From Erythrobacter sp. (GTDB lineage Bacteria > Pseudomonadota > Alphaproteobacteria > Sphingomonadales > Sphingomonadaceae): a stretch of DNA of 64,000 nt. The notes under the pieces were generated by a model that searched no databases, was not told where the DNA came from, and was given only the letters and a program-made list of their open reading frames with translations. The number at the start of each line of letters is the position of its first letter. The first letter of the stretch is position 1. Positions 29,552-38,913 of this stretch are shown here, piece by piece. The stretch spans positions 1-64,000 of the forward strand of contig NZ_JAMWYX010000007.1 of the NCBI RefSeq assembly GCF_024305245.1, given 5' to 3'. The translations under genes and the position numbers were made by a program.

Positions 29552-30445
29552 TCAGCCCCTTGCGCGGGCCTGCCGGTAGGTGCCGAGGATGCGCAATTCC
29601 TTGGAATGGAAAGCGCATTCCTCCAACGCCCGGTCGACCGCCGGATCGCCCGGCGCGCCGATGATGTCGGCATAGAACGCCGTCGCGGAAAAGCTGGTGC
29701 CCTTCTGGTAGGATTCCAGCTTGGTCATGTTGACCCCGTTGGTCGCGAACCCGCCCAGCGCCTTGAAGAGCGCGGCGGGGATGTTCTTCACTTCGAACAC
29801 GAAAGTGGTCATCACCGGCTCGCCCGCCAGCGATCCGGCAGGCAGAGGTGCGCTGGCGAGGATCACGAAGCGGGTCATGTTGTCGGGGCTGTCCTCGACA
29901 TTGTGCTCGATGATGGTGAGGCCATACAGCTCGGCGGCGATGGCGGGGGCGATGGCGGCCACCGTCGGGTCGCCGCGTTCTGCCACGTAAGCCGCCGCGC
30001 CCGCGGTATCGGCATGGCTGAGCGGCACGATGCCCTTCGCCCGCAGATAGTGGCGCGACTGGCCGAGCGCCTGCGGATGCGAATAGGCCGCCTCGAACGG
30101 GCCATTTCCCAATGCCATCAACGCATGATGGATCGGCATGAAAAACTCGCCGACGATGCCCAGCCCGCTTTCGGGCAGCAGGAAGTGGATATCGGCTACC
30201 CGCCCGTGCTGCGAATTCTCGATCGGGATGATCGCGTGGCCCGCGCGCCCGTCCTTCACCGCGTCGAGCGCGTCTTCGAAACTGAAGCACGGCAGCGGCA
30301 GCAGATCGGGCCGGGCTTCGGTCGCCGCGCGATGCGAATTGGCACCGGGCGATCCCTGAAAGGCGATGGCACGTGCGGGGTCGGCAGCGGCAGCAGCCCG
30401 CATCCGGTCGACGATTTCAAGGGCAGGGCCGGGAAAGGAGCGCAT
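29552..30445 (-). CDS. pheA: Prephenate dehydratase
   Basis: PheA decarboxylates and dehydrates prephenate to phenylpyruvate on the way to phenylalanine. The 297-residue monofunctional enzyme has the periplasmic-binding-like catalytic lobes (IAFQGSPGANSHRAA, HAIIPIENSQHGRVADIHFLL with the conserved Asn-Ser, and DNMTRFVIL with its Thr-Arg-Phe). The C-terminal ACT domain (FVFEVKNIPAALFKALGGFATNGVNMTKLES) binds Phe for feedback control. ATG at 30445 is preferred. It is divergent from the cytochrome c gene. Confidence 0.95.
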   Translation of the reverse strand: MRSFPGPALEIVDRMRAAAAADPARAIAFQGSPGANSHRAATEARPDLLPLPCFSFEDALDAVKDGRAGHAIIPIENSQHGRVADIHFLLPESGLGIVGEFFMPIHHALMALGNGPFEAAYSHPQALGQSRHYLRAKGIVPLSHADTAGAAAYVAERGDPTVAAIAPAIAAELYGLTIIEHNVEDSPDNMTRFVILASAPLPAGSLAGEPVMTTFVFEVKNIPAALFKALGGFATNGVNMTKLESYQKGTSFSATAFYADIIGAPGDPAVDRALEECAFHSKELRILGTYRQARARG

Positions 30446-30564
30446 GATGGCCAAGCTGCTAGAGCGCCGGGGGCGAAGCGGCAAGCCCGCTTGCAAAAGG
30501 TGCAAGGATTCGTGCCATGATGACTCTTGCGCAGGGCCGTGGGCAACACTATGGGCCTGCCTCA

Positions 30565-31284
30565 ATGACACAGGACAATTCTACGCAACCGACAGCCGAC
30601 GTCCAGAAGAGCGGCGGCGATCTGTTCAACACCGCCGCCGGATGGGTGCTGTTCGCAGCCGGGCTGGGGCTTGGGCTCTCGATTCTTTCGAGCAAGTTCT
30701 TCCACGGCACCGATCCCGAACGGCCCGAGCAGCTCGGCTACGTGATCGAAGGCGTGGTCGAGGAAACCGCCGGCCCTGCAGAAATGTCGATCGACGAAGC
30801 GCTCACCGCGATCCCGGTCGCCGATCTGGTGACTGCGGGCGAAAAAGCCTTCGCCAAGTGCCAGAGCTGTCACAGCGTCGAAGCGGGCGGGGCCAACGGC
30901 GTCGGCCCCAATCTGCACGCCATCATGGGCGCGGATATCGCGGCCAAGGCCGGCTTTGCCTACAGCCCCGAACTGTCGGCGCTGGAAGGCCAGTGGACCT
31001 GGGAAAAGATGGACGCCTGGCTGAAAAGCCCCAAGGGCTACGTCCCCGGCACCAAGATGAGCTTTGCCGGCTTGGGCAAGGTCGAGGAACGCGCCGCGAT
31101 TTCGGCCTATCTCAACTCGCTCGGCTCGGGCCTGCCGCTGCCGGAATTCACGCCTGCGGTCGCCGATGCCGAGAGCGATGCACCCGCCGGGCCGATCGAA
31201 GGTTCGGACGTCCAGCCGCGCGAAGCAGCGGGCGCGATGGGTGCCGACGAGCCGGTGTCACCCGACACGGTCATCACCGAATAG
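30565..31284 (+). CDS. Membrane-anchored class I cytochrome c
   Basis: The 239-residue protein has an uncleaved N-terminal anchor (AGWVLFAAGLGLGLSILSS, about 23-41). One c-type haem domain follows, with KCQSCHSV (CXXCH), GPNLHAIMGAD and the axial Met in PGTKMSFAG. This is the CycM/cytochrome c552 type that shuttles electrons from the bc1 complex to oxidases at the periplasmic face. An acidic, Ala/Pro-rich tail of about 50 residues (to VSPDTVITE) follows. Start MTQDNSTQP at 30565. Confidence 0.92.
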   Translation: MTQDNSTQPTADVQKSGGDLFNTAAGWVLFAAGLGLGLSILSSKFFHGTDPERPEQLGYVIEGVVEETAGPAEMSIDEALTAIPVADLVTAGEKAFAKCQSCHSVEAGGANGVGPNLHAIMGADIAAKAGFAYSPELSALEGQWTWEKMDAWLKSPKGYVPGTKMSFAGLGKVEERAAISAYLNSLGSGLPLPEFTPAVADAESDAPAGPIEGSDVQPREAAGAMGADEPVSPDTVITE

Positions 31285-31305
31285 GCTGACCGCATCGGGC
31301 GCGCG

Positions 31306-31977
31306 CTATTCCTGGCCGCGCCCCTTGAACTTCTGCGCGATCACATACCATTCGGACGAGCCCTTGCGGCTCGCCGGAGGTTTGGCGTGCTTGACGCTGG
31401 TGAAGTGCTTTTTCAGCAGCGTCAGCAGTTCGGTATCGGTGCCGCCCGCCAGCACCTTGGCGACGAACGCGCCGCCTTCTTCCAGATTATCGACCGCGAA
31501 CCACGCCGCCGCCTCGACCAGCCCCATGGTGCGCAGGTGATCGGTCTGCTTGTGGCCGACGGTGTTGGCGGCCATGTCGGACAGGATCAGATCCGGCTGC
31601 CCGCCCAGCGCATCGGTCAGCGCCTGCGGGGCGGCATCGGCCATGAAATCCATCTGGAACATCGTCACGCCCTCGATCGGTTCGACCGGCAGCAGGTCGA
31701 TCCCCACCACCTGCGCCTTTGGCACGCGGGCGCGCACCACCTGCGCCCACCCGCCCGGCGCAATGCCGAGATCGACCACGCGGGCCGCGCCCTTGAGCAG
31801 GGCAAACCGTTCGTCCAGTTCGATCAGCTTGTAGGCCGCGCGGCTGCGGTAACCATCCGCCTTGGCCTGCCGGACATAGGGATCGTTGAGCTGGCGTTCG
31901 AGCCAGCGCACCTGGCTGGCGGTGCGGCCCTTGGCGGTCTTCACCCGTTTGGAGGGATTCTTGTCCGATCGGCTCAT
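31306..31977 (-). CDS. rlmE: 23S rRNA (uridine-2'-O-)methyltransferase RlmE
   Basis: RlmE (FtsJ/RrmJ) methylates U2552 in the ribosomal A-loop. The 223-residue protein has the catalytic set K-D-K-E in context: Lys in SRAAYKLIELDERF, SAM motif VVDLGIAPGGWAQVV, Asp in DLILSDMAANTVGHK, Lys in FVAKVLAGG and Glu near SSEWYV. The basic N-terminus (SKRVKTAKGRTASQVRWLERQ) is typical of alphaproteobacterial forms. ATG at 31977 overlaps the stop of the ppx/gppA gene, as often seen. Confidence 0.95.
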   Translation of the reverse strand: MSRSDKNPSKRVKTAKGRTASQVRWLERQLNDPYVRQAKADGYRSRAAYKLIELDERFALLKGAARVVDLGIAPGGWAQVVRARVPKAQVVGIDLLPVEPIEGVTMFQMDFMADAAPQALTDALGGQPDLILSDMAANTVGHKQTDHLRTMGLVEAAAWFAVDNLEEGGAFVAKVLAGGTDTELLTLLKKHFTSVKHAKPPASRKGSSEWYVIAQKFKGRGQE

Positions 31978-33215
31978 GATGTGGCCCCTCCTGAGCGCTG
32001 TTGCTGAAGCGCGCGCAGGCTGCTTTCGGAACGCAGTTCTGCGGCCATCAGGCTGCGCAGGATCCCTTCGCGAATCCCGCGATCGGCCACGCCCAGCCGC
32101 CGTGCGGGCCACAGGTCGAGGATCGTTTCGAGAATCGCGCAGCCCGCCACCACCAGATCGGCGCGATCCTGGCCGATGCAGGGCAGGTTGCTGCGTTCAT
32201 AAGGGGTCATGACCGATAGCCGCGCGCTGATGTCGCGCATCGCAGGCGCGGGCACGATCAGCCCGTCCACTGCCTTGCGATCATAGCTCGGCAGTTCGAG
32301 ATAGAGGCTGGCGAGCGTCGTCACCGTCCCGCTGGTGCCGAGCAGGCGGATATCCTCGTGCCCTGCGGCCTCGGAAACCCGCGCGGCGAAGGGCGCGAAA
32401 CTGTCCGAAACCAGCTTGCGCATCTGCGTATAGCGGGCGAGGCGCGCGGTTTCGCCTTCCTCGCTGCGGCCGACGGTGTCGGTCAGCGAGACCACGCCCC
32501 ACGGCACGCTTTGCCAATCGAGGATGCGCGGCACGCGGCTGGCTTCCGGGCCGCCTGCTTCGACCAGCACCAGTTCGGTCGATCCGCCGCCGATGTCGAA
32601 GATCATCGCCGGTCCGTCGCCCGCCTCCAGCAGGATGTGGCAGCCCAGCACTGCAAGGCGCGCTTCTTCCTCGGCGCTGATGATGTCGAGCGCGATCCCG
32701 GTTTCGCGCCGCACCCGCTCGATGAAATCGAACCCGTTGGCCGCGCGGCGGCAGGCTTCGGTTGCGACCGAGCGGGCAAGGCGGACATTGCGGCGCTGCA
32801 GTTTTTCGGCGCAGATCGTCAGCGCGGCGAGCGTGCGGTCCATCGCCTTGTCGGAAAGCTGCCCGCTGGTGGCCAGCCCTTCGCCCAGTTTCACCACCCG
32901 GCTGAAGGCATCGATCACCGTGAAATCCCGGCCCGATGGCCGCGCGATCAGCAGGCGGCAATTGTTGGTGCCAAGGTCGAGCGCGGCATAGGCCTCGCCC
33001 GGATGGCCGGGCCGCAGCGTGCCTATGGCGTCGAGATCATGCACCGGGCGCGGATGGCCGGCCTGGGCTATGCCATTGCTGCGACCGTCACGGCCTCGCT
33101 TTCGCGGATCGGGCTGGGGGGCGCGTTTGTAGCGAAAATCGGCTACTTTGCCGGACCTTCCGCCCCGTTTCTTGCCAGCCCTGGCATTTCTGTCCGGCGG
33201 CATCATATCCGCCAT
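31974..33215 (-). CDS. Ppx/GppA-family phosphatase
   Basis: The 413-residue protein hydrolyses polyphosphate and/or pppGpp by family. It shows the ASKHA motifs AALDLGTNNCRLLIA, the Glu loop IISAEEEARLAVLG, the FDIGGGSTELVLV phosphate loop and LLGTSGTVTTLASL. The first ~75 residues are a basic, disordered extension (KKRGGRSGKVADFRYKR) longer than in E. coli; start sites at 33215 and 33203 are both possible. It is coupled by overlap to rlmE, so both would be read together. Confidence 0.9.
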   Translation of the reverse strand: MADMMPPDRNARAGKKRGGRSGKVADFRYKRAPQPDPRKRGRDGRSNGIAQAGHPRPVHDLDAIGTLRPGHPGEAYAALDLGTNNCRLLIARPSGRDFTVIDAFSRVVKLGEGLATSGQLSDKAMDRTLAALTICAEKLQRRNVRLARSVATEACRRAANGFDFIERVRRETGIALDIISAEEEARLAVLGCHILLEAGDGPAMIFDIGGGSTELVLVEAGGPEASRVPRILDWQSVPWGVVSLTDTVGRSEEGETARLARYTQMRKLVSDSFAPFAARVSEAAGHEDIRLLGTSGTVTTLASLYLELPSYDRKAVDGLIVPAPAMRDISARLSVMTPYERSNLPCIGQDRADLVVAGCAILETILDLWPARRLGVADRGIREGILRSLMAAELRSESSLRALQQQRSGGATS

Positions 33216-33357
33216 AAATCACGTACTTTCATATCACCGAACGCGCACAGCCTGCGCGCGGCACCTGCAGCCAAGCTAACCCAAGCACCGCCCAAGGGCA
33301 AGCGCGCGCATTTGCCCGCCGCGCCGCACTTTCAGCGATGCCTCGCGCAGCACGGCC

Positions 33358-33386
33358 TTGACCTTGCGCGCACACAAAACTAGTAG
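33358..33386 (+). promoter_or_regulatory. Candidate sigma-70 promoter of tRNA-Gln
   Basis: TTGACC (33358-33363) is followed after 17 bases by TAGTAG (33381-33386), 45 bases before the tRNA. The -35 is near consensus and the -10 is weak. A short GC hairpin (TCCGGA/TCCGG) lies between it and the tRNA. Confidence 0.4.
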
Positions 33387-33430
33387 GCGCGCTCGCTGAC
33401 GCTTCCGGACCACGTCCGGGGGAAGGCCAA

Positions 33431-33504
33431 TGCCCCGTCCTCTAATGGTAAGAGAGCGGACTCTGACTCCGTCAATCAAGGTTCGAATCCTTGCGGGGCA
33501 TCCA
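33431..33504 (+). tRNA. tRNA-Gln (anticodon CUG)
   Basis: The 74 bases fold as a cloverleaf. The acceptor stem is TGCCCCG with CGGGGCA, discriminator T and encoded CCA. The D arm contains TAATGGTAAGA. The anticodon stem GCGGA/TCCGT closes the loop CTCTGAC with anticodon CTG. The T arm has GGTTCGAATCC. The Gln identity follows from the anticodon and the weak first acceptor pair. The accessory region begins after it. Confidence 0.95.
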
Positions 33505-33591
33505 GCCGAATATCCTTTGACAGCAAAGCCTGCCCGCCTTGACAAAATTCCTGCCCTCATGCGGATGCGGGCGAGATTGAAAACCACGACG

Positions 33592-33618
33592 ACTGGCAAT
33601 CCTGACGCTGCCAGTTTT
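33592..33618 (+). terminator. Intrinsic terminator after tRNA-Gln
   Basis: ACTGGCA (33592-33598) pairs with TGCCAGT (33609-33615) over a 10-base loop and is followed by TTT. A second small hairpin CCCTG-aatta-CAGGG lies at 33628-33642. Confidence 0.6.
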
Positions 33619-34002
33619 CGGCCTAGCCCCTGAATTACAGGGAAATTTGCGTGCGAAAGCAGGGTGTGGGGCGCCAATTGGGAAACATGGCGCCTTGCTT
33701 TAGCACCGCACTTCACGTTCGCAGCGCGATGCGCGGCTGATGAAAAGAGCGCACGAAGATGACCGACGGTTGGTCCACGAAACGGTAGATCTCGACGACT
33801 TTCGCCGCATTCCTCACGCTGCGCCTTTAGATGCGGACATGCGCCCCGTTGGCCTGGCTCGCGACGAATCCGGCCGAGCCAGCCACATCCTGTTGTCCCG
33901 TGAGAGCGGCCGTCTGGAAGATGCGTTGCTAGCAGATGTGCGGCCGGACCATTTCTCAAGGTTCTGCCGATTGGCGCAAGAAATCCTGTTTAGTCTGAAT
34001 GG
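33619..34002. other. Gap between tRNA-Gln and the accessory region
   Basis: About 380 bases without a convincing gene. A 132-codon plus-strand frame from 33740 has no recognisable domain and runs antisense into the DUF4143 gene, so it is not called. This is the probable left boundary of horizontally acquired DNA; no duplicate of the tRNA 3' end (attachment repeat) was found at the other side. Confidence 0.4.
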
Positions 34003-34905
34003 CTACGGCCCTGCATCAACCTCCAGCAACGCCTCTTCCAATGTCATGATCTCGAGATTTCGAGCCATGCCGCGGTCCCATTTGATTTTTGGGATGCCGA
34101 CAACTGAGTTATGGAGCAGGATAGCACGCGTTGCCTGAACCTCGCCGCATCCGATCTCGAAGTAAGACTTCAGTTTCTTGTTACGGCCTATCGTGATCTC
34201 AATCGCCCAGCATTCGCTCGAACTAGACCAATCGAGGATAAGATCGATTTCGCCATCGGCTGCTGTCCAATAAAAGGCATGAGCGCGAACACCAGCAGCA
34301 CGTGCGAGGCAGCTGATAGCGAAACCCTCCCAACTACGCTGCCGGTAACCGTCCCATGTGCCCCCGCGATACTGGGGAGGTCGTTTGTCCCAAGAATTCA
34401 GCACCACCTCTGGAAGCCCAATGAGATGGTGCAGGACTCCGGAGTCAGTCATGTATAAGAAACTGGGGCGAGAAGTGGCTTCTCCTGGTGGCGACCATGC
34501 CGGAAGCCGAAAAATTACGTCCTGCTGCTCGCCGGTTTGGCGAAGCCGTTCGAAGACTTCCCATTGAAGCAGGCTCCTCGTGAAGAGGCCAGATTCCTCA
34601 AGGCCATTTTCATTGGCAATCCAGCGCCATGGATCGGTGGCGAGCGGGGAATGAGAGGGCAAATGTGGGCGGAATGGGAGCAGGTCTTCCGCATTGTCGG
34701 CTCGCCAACGGTCGCTTGCAGGTCCGTCAGGTGCAAGCAAGCTTTGCGCGAACCGCCCCCTATGCCACATACTTTCCAGCTCGATTGGCGGTGCAGAAGC
34801 AGCCGGAGAATTGGTATCAAGGGTCAAGTCCCTCAACGCCAGCGTGTTGGCGCGCTGAATGCCATGATGGGCCTCAATCAAGCGCAAGTCAGCATCGCTG
34901 AGCAT
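34003..34905 (-). CDS. Stand-alone DUF4143 protein (AAA domain lost)
   Basis: The 300-residue protein matches the second half of the common AAA_14-DUF4143 ATPases. It has the linker block MWHRGRFAQSLLAPDGPASDRWR (family: LWxRGGFPxSxLA...SxxWR), the winged-helix-like FTRSLLQWEVFERLRQTG, then TDSGVLHHLIGL, WEGFAISCLARAA and FYWTAADGEIDLILDW. The last two are the PD-(D/E)xK-like part, but the usual E-x-K reads E-I-T (AIEITIG), so nuclease chemistry is doubtful. The N-terminal P-loop ATPase is absent; the first 45 residues are unrelated. Its ATG directly follows the TAA of the large NTPase gene (TAAATG), so the two are translated as a pair. Lower GC than core genes. Confidence 0.7.
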   Translation of the reverse strand: MLSDADLRLIEAHHGIQRANTLALRDLTLDTNSPAASAPPIELESMWHRGRFAQSLLAPDGPASDRWRADNAEDLLPFRPHLPSHSPLATDPWRWIANENGLEESGLFTRSLLQWEVFERLRQTGEQQDVIFRLPAWSPPGEATSRPSFLYMTDSGVLHHLIGLPEVVLNSWDKRPPQYRGGTWDGYRQRSWEGFAISCLARAAGVRAHAFYWTAADGEIDLILDWSSSSECWAIEITIGRNKKLKSYFEIGCGEVQATRAILLHNSVVGIPKIKWDRGMARNLEIMTLEEALLEVDAGP

Positions 34906-37900
34906 TTAGCGCGTCAGGTCCAGCACCGCGACGGTCAGATTTCTCCGTTTGGTCGCTTGAAGGGCCTCACTCAATCGACTTCTCAGCTCCTCGGGGGAGC
35001 TGGGAACACAACCGGACGGCGGGTTGCGGAGCTTCTTGTGGCCGCTTTGTGACCCGAACCAATACACGAGGTAGATACCATGGCCTCCAGCAAGATGATC
35101 TACCGCCTGCTGGCCTCCTAGCTGCCAGTCAGCCGCCGTCCAAAGATCGGCGTTCCACTGCCCCTTGGCCTCGATTGGAATCCGCATTCCCGTGACCGAG
35201 CATGCGATGTCGACCTCCCTATCACTACCAACGTGAAACTCTGGTTCGAACCGGATTTCCGGAGCCTCGATATTCAGGAGGTTGGCGAGGTGATCCGAAC
35301 AATCTTCCTCGGCCTTTGGCGTCACGCCATCATCCCTGTAAAATCCCCGCCAGCAATCAGTCGGATCACTGCGGACGCGATCTTGGACCCGGTCGAGCGC
35401 TGCCAATACCTCCGCCTTCAACGCACCAATCGTGACAGGGGCCGATCCTGCTAGAGCGGTGGCCAAATCCGCAATAGTCGGAGGTTGATACGCGAGTTCG
35501 GCGCGCTTTGCTTCTTGTTCAGTGGCTACACGACGAAGGTAAGCTGTGTAGCCATCATGGGGGGCGTCTCGCAGTTGGGCCACCAGCGCGACGGCTTCGT
35601 CGCTGGGATCGTCGCCCAGCTTTCCGATCAGGCTCGAAAGATATTGCGTGGCGTCCCAGGCATTTCGTTCACCGCTGCGGACGCCGCTAGGATATTCCCT
35701 AAATTTCCACACCGCCCTGAAGTGCTCCACGAGCCAAGCAGACAAGCGGGCGGGGATATGAACGGCTTTGCCGTCTCCGTGGCGCCCCCCGCTTAGTCGA
35801 TCACGGACCGCCCAAAGGAGTGCGGGATCTGCATGAACCACCTTCTCAAACGAGTCTTTGAATCTGTTGAAATCCGTCCAGAGTGCAACCGCCTGCCAAT
35901 TGCGACGACTGCGCTCGTCTCGGCTTGCATCTGCACTCCGGGCAATTGCGAGGTCGCACAAGACCTGCGTCTCGTTGGCACGGATCAGGCAATCAATCAG
36001 TTCCTCTTCGACGTCGGACGCCATGACAGGGTATTGTTGAAGCCATTCGTTGGCCAGCTTGGAGGCTAAGGCAAGGTGATCATCGCCGCGCATCAAACCG
36101 TATAATCCGGTGATGTGCGCACGAACTGATCTCAAATGTGGCTCGATCAGCAATCTAGCGTAAGCCTCAAAGGCTCCACGCCTCAGCAATTCGGCTTCAA
36201 GAGCATCGCCAAGCTCTTTTGCCTCTTCTGATCTGGCTAACCCATGCTCGATCTGCAACATGGCCGCTATCAATCGCTCGTCGGACAGACCTCCGAAATC
36301 TCCTCCATGGCGCACCCGTTCCATCAGTGCGGCAACCAAAACCCACGCCATTGGCCAATACTGGCTTTCCGCCCAACTCTCGGCGATTTGTTCGGCTGTA
36401 AGCGCTGGTGGGTCGCGCGTGAGATATGCCTCGAATCCTTGCAGGGCGTCCGACTGAAGGTCTTCGCCTAACCATTGGGCAATCCGATCGTGTGGCGGCA
36501 CGTCTTTCGGCAAGTCGCTAAAGTGCCCAAGATATACCTGCGCGGGCTGGGCACCGAGGTCGCCGGTCAAGAGTTTGTCGCGATCTGCAAGATAAGCAGC
36601 CCGATGCTCAGCATTGCGGATAGCATCTTTCGCCATACGCTTGCGGTTTCGCTCATTCTCGCGAGCCTGCCATATGGGCGCTTTTGGGCTGGCAAGGCTG
36701 CCGATCCACTGGAGCATATCGGGGCGATTGGCCACGAAGCGCTTGGCAGCTGCTCGTGCCTCGGCTCCCCGATTCTCATCGTGGTAAGTCATCGTGAGCA
36801 GGTCACGCCACCGCCGATCGCCCACTTCAAGTTCATTAAGAAGGGCTGCGACATCACCAGAATCGAGCGCTGCGCCTGGCAGGGGCTCCAGTAATTGCCA
36901 CTGGCGATGCCTTACGTCCTTGTCGCATTCCAGATCGATCAAAACGTAACGCTGAATGGCTCTCCGCTCTTTGTCGTGTTCCCTAAGCCACTCAGCAATT
37001 TCGTCTTTTCTAGACGACAAGAGACCACGAGTTCCTCGGAAAGGCCTCAGCCAGCGCCACAGATCTACCGGGCTGCGAAGTGGCTGTGAATCAGCTTTAG
37101 AGAGTCTGCGAACCACCAACTCGCCGACCAGCGACCTGAGTTCAAAATCGTCAACGTCGATCGAATGGTTTTTGATGTAAGGGTCAAGATAACTGGCGAA
37201 TTCGTCAAGGACTCCGTCAATTCGGGCATCAGACAATTGATACCTGAGAAAGAACATAACGCCGACCGTGCGCCGCTCGGCAGCCTGCTTAGGTAAGGTA
37301 CAGATTGTGATGCCAGCATATGCCAGAACCAACTCGACGATCTGCCGGTCGGAGAAAGTCTCCAATCCGACATCTTCAAGCAGCCGTATCGCGAGCCGGC
37401 AAGAATCCTCAGATGCCTGGATTCGCAGATCCTCAAGAACCAATGGCCAGTCGGGCAGACCGCCGTAAAGTGCTAGCGCCTCGCCTGCTCTGGCACGGAT
37501 CGCGAACGCTTGTCTTTGGTCCATGAGGAGTGCGCGAAGCTCAGTCCGAAGCTCCTCTACGACTTCTGGATCGCTTAACTGCTCTGCGATTACGATACGT
37601 AGTGCGAAGGGGTATCGCCACAGTTCGCCTTCGCCCCGCTCGTTCAGAATACGCCAAGACTGGTCCCGCAATGCACCCTTGACGAGAGATCGCGCGCGAG
37701 GACTTCGCCCTATGCTGAACAACGGATTTCGCTGCGCCAGTTCACCCAATGCCTCAAGCAACATTCGTCCTTGAGGCTCGGTCAGGCTGTCCGCATCCCC
37801 ATATTCAATCAGGCCTGTCGGATCCGATTGGATCACAGAGGGTGCAAGATGCGGATCCATCGCGAGCCAAGCGTGAATTCCCCTTAAGTTAGCTGGCACG

Positions 37901-38913
37901 ATTCCTTCCACCCGAAGCATGCGGATCAACCGCGATCGCTTCGCTGGCGTGTCCGCCCACTTCGCAAGCCACCGACCCCCGAGATACTCGCCGATACGCT
38001 TGTGCTGAAATGTACGACGCTCGGCCGGGCCTTTGCAAAGGCGGCTTTTCAGAGCGGCCTCTAGATCCTGTGCACCCGGTAACTGCGCGAGTTCTGTAAG
38101 GGCGATATCTCCCGCTTGAATCTCATGGCGTGGCTCGTCGGATAGCGCTTCCGAGCCGGTCAAAATCAGAGAAGCAAAGGCAGCGCCGAGAGAATCGAGC
38201 ACCGCTTCCTCACCGAGCTTTCGTAGCGGAGCGTCCGGACGTGCCTTGCTGTGCTCAAACCAGGCGCGATCGACAAACTGTGAGAACAGAGCCGTAGCGG
38301 TGTCGGGCAAATCACCATCAGCGACATCGCCCAACATCGCAAGAGTCTGCGGGTTCCCCAGCCATTCAGACAAACCGCGCTGCCTAAAGTGCTGCACAAT
38401 CTGTGCTGCACGGCTTTCGTCATCAAGATAACTGGCCAGGAACTTGCGCGCATCTTCATCGGTGAGAGGTGCCAGGGTGACTTCAGTCGGCGCGTCTCCG
38501 TATTGTTCGCGAATTGCTTCACGCATCGTTGCAGCGCGCCATTCGGCTGATCTGCAAGACAGAATAAAGCGCGGAAAGTCGACCTCGCTTAGGGAACGAA
38601 GAACGTGATCAACAGCATCACCCTCAGCCTTGACCGCCACTTCATCTACAGCGTCAATTACCAAAACAGTCGCGTTACCGAGTAGCCTTCGCGGCACTCC
38701 GTTGAGAAGCTGGCGAGCTGTGCACCGTGTAAAGCCATCAAGGCTGCCCAACTCTTCAGCTAGACGCGTTTTGCCCCCACCGGCCTCGCCGAGCAAAACG
38801 ACGTTGCCAGCCATTTCGCGCAAGACTTCGTGACCGACTTCGCGGATCTCGGTGCCGACTGAAAACAGGAGCTTGCGGGGGATGAATGCCTTCACGGGCC
38901 TACATTGCCCCAT
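34906..38913 (-). CDS. Giant STAND/NACHT-like NTPase with C-terminal PD-(D/E)xK-like domain
   Basis: The 1335-residue protein has Walker A GEAGGGKT (42-49), Walker B VLVIDAVDE (83-91) and a sensor-1-like FILSCRS (116-122), in the close N-terminal spacing of NACHT/STAND ATPases. A winged-helix-like region (GNPQTLAMLGDVADG, TFQHKRIGEYLGGRWLA) follows, then about 800 residues of helical repeats that resemble HEAT/TPR sensor arrays. The C-terminus (about 1215-1310) reads FEPEFHVGSDREVDIACSV then IPIEAKGQW: D1235 and E1248-x-K1250 form a restriction-endonuclease-like motif, followed by GGQQAVDHL. Known Avs-type defence STAND proteins carry the effector at the N-terminus; here it would be C-terminal. 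No membrane segment. A self-contained antiviral sensor-effector is the likely role (inference). Confidence 0.75.
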   Translation of the reverse strand: MGQCRPVKAFIPRKLLFSVGTEIREVGHEVLREMAGNVVLLGEAGGGKTRLAEELGSLDGFTRCTARQLLNGVPRRLLGNATVLVIDAVDEVAVKAEGDAVDHVLRSLSEVDFPRFILSCRSAEWRAATMREAIREQYGDAPTEVTLAPLTDEDARKFLASYLDDESRAAQIVQHFRQRGLSEWLGNPQTLAMLGDVADGDLPDTATALFSQFVDRAWFEHSKARPDAPLRKLGEEAVLDSLGAAFASLILTGSEALSDEPRHEIQAGDIALTELAQLPGAQDLEAALKSRLCKGPAERRTFQHKRIGEYLGGRWLAKWADTPAKRSRLIRMLRVEGIVPANLRGIHAWLAMDPHLAPSVIQSDPTGLIEYGDADSLTEPQGRMLLEALGELAQRNPLFSIGRSPRARSLVKGALRDQSWRILNERGEGELWRYPFALRIVIAEQLSDPEVVEELRTELRALLMDQRQAFAIRARAGEALALYGGLPDWPLVLEDLRIQASEDSCRLAIRLLEDVGLETFSDRQIVELVLAYAGITICTLPKQAAERRTVGVMFFLRYQLSDARIDGVLDEFASYLDPYIKNHSIDVDDFELRSLVGELVVRRLSKADSQPLRSPVDLWRWLRPFRGTRGLLSSRKDEIAEWLREHDKERRAIQRYVLIDLECDKDVRHRQWQLLEPLPGAALDSGDVAALLNELEVGDRRWRDLLTMTYHDENRGAEARAAAKRFVANRPDMLQWIGSLASPKAPIWQARENERNRKRMAKDAIRNAEHRAAYLADRDKLLTGDLGAQPAQVYLGHFSDLPKDVPPHDRIAQWLGEDLQSDALQGFEAYLTRDPPALTAEQIAESWAESQYWPMAWVLVAALMERVRHGGDFGGLSDERLIAAMLQIEHGLARSEEAKELGDALEAELLRRGAFEAYARLLIEPHLRSVRAHITGLYGLMRGDDHLALASKLANEWLQQYPVMASDVEEELIDCLIRANETQVLCDLAIARSADASRDERSRRNWQAVALWTDFNRFKDSFEKVVHADPALLWAVRDRLSGGRHGDGKAVHIPARLSAWLVEHFRAVWKFREYPSGVRSGERNAWDATQYLSSLIGKLGDDPSDEAVALVAQLRDAPHDGYTAYLRRVATEQEAKRAELAYQPPTIADLATALAGSAPVTIGALKAEVLAALDRVQDRVRSDPTDCWRGFYRDDGVTPKAEEDCSDHLANLLNIEAPEIRFEPEFHVGSDREVDIACSVTGMRIPIEAKGQWNADLWTAADWQLGGQQAVDHLAGGHGIYLVYWFGSQSGHKKLRNPPSGCVPSSPEELRSRLSEALQATKRRNLTVAVLDLTR

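Noticed and set aside
33740..34138. 132-codon plus-strand frame after tRNA-Gln
   Set aside because: No recognisable domain, no ribosome-binding site, and its end lies antisense to the DUF4143 gene.
34003..34905. Reading the DUF4143 gene as a full AAA_14 ATPase with a sequencing error
   Set aside because: The base before its ATG is the stop of the NTPase gene, so there is no room for a lost ATPase domain; the truncation is real in this sequence.
36430..36455. Similarity to the tRNA-Gln 3' end (TCGAATCCTTGC-GGGC) that could be an attachment repeat
   Set aside because: It is inside the large NTPase gene, in an ordinary coding stretch (DALQGFEAYL), with three mismatches in 22 and at the wrong place for an island end; coincidence is more likely.
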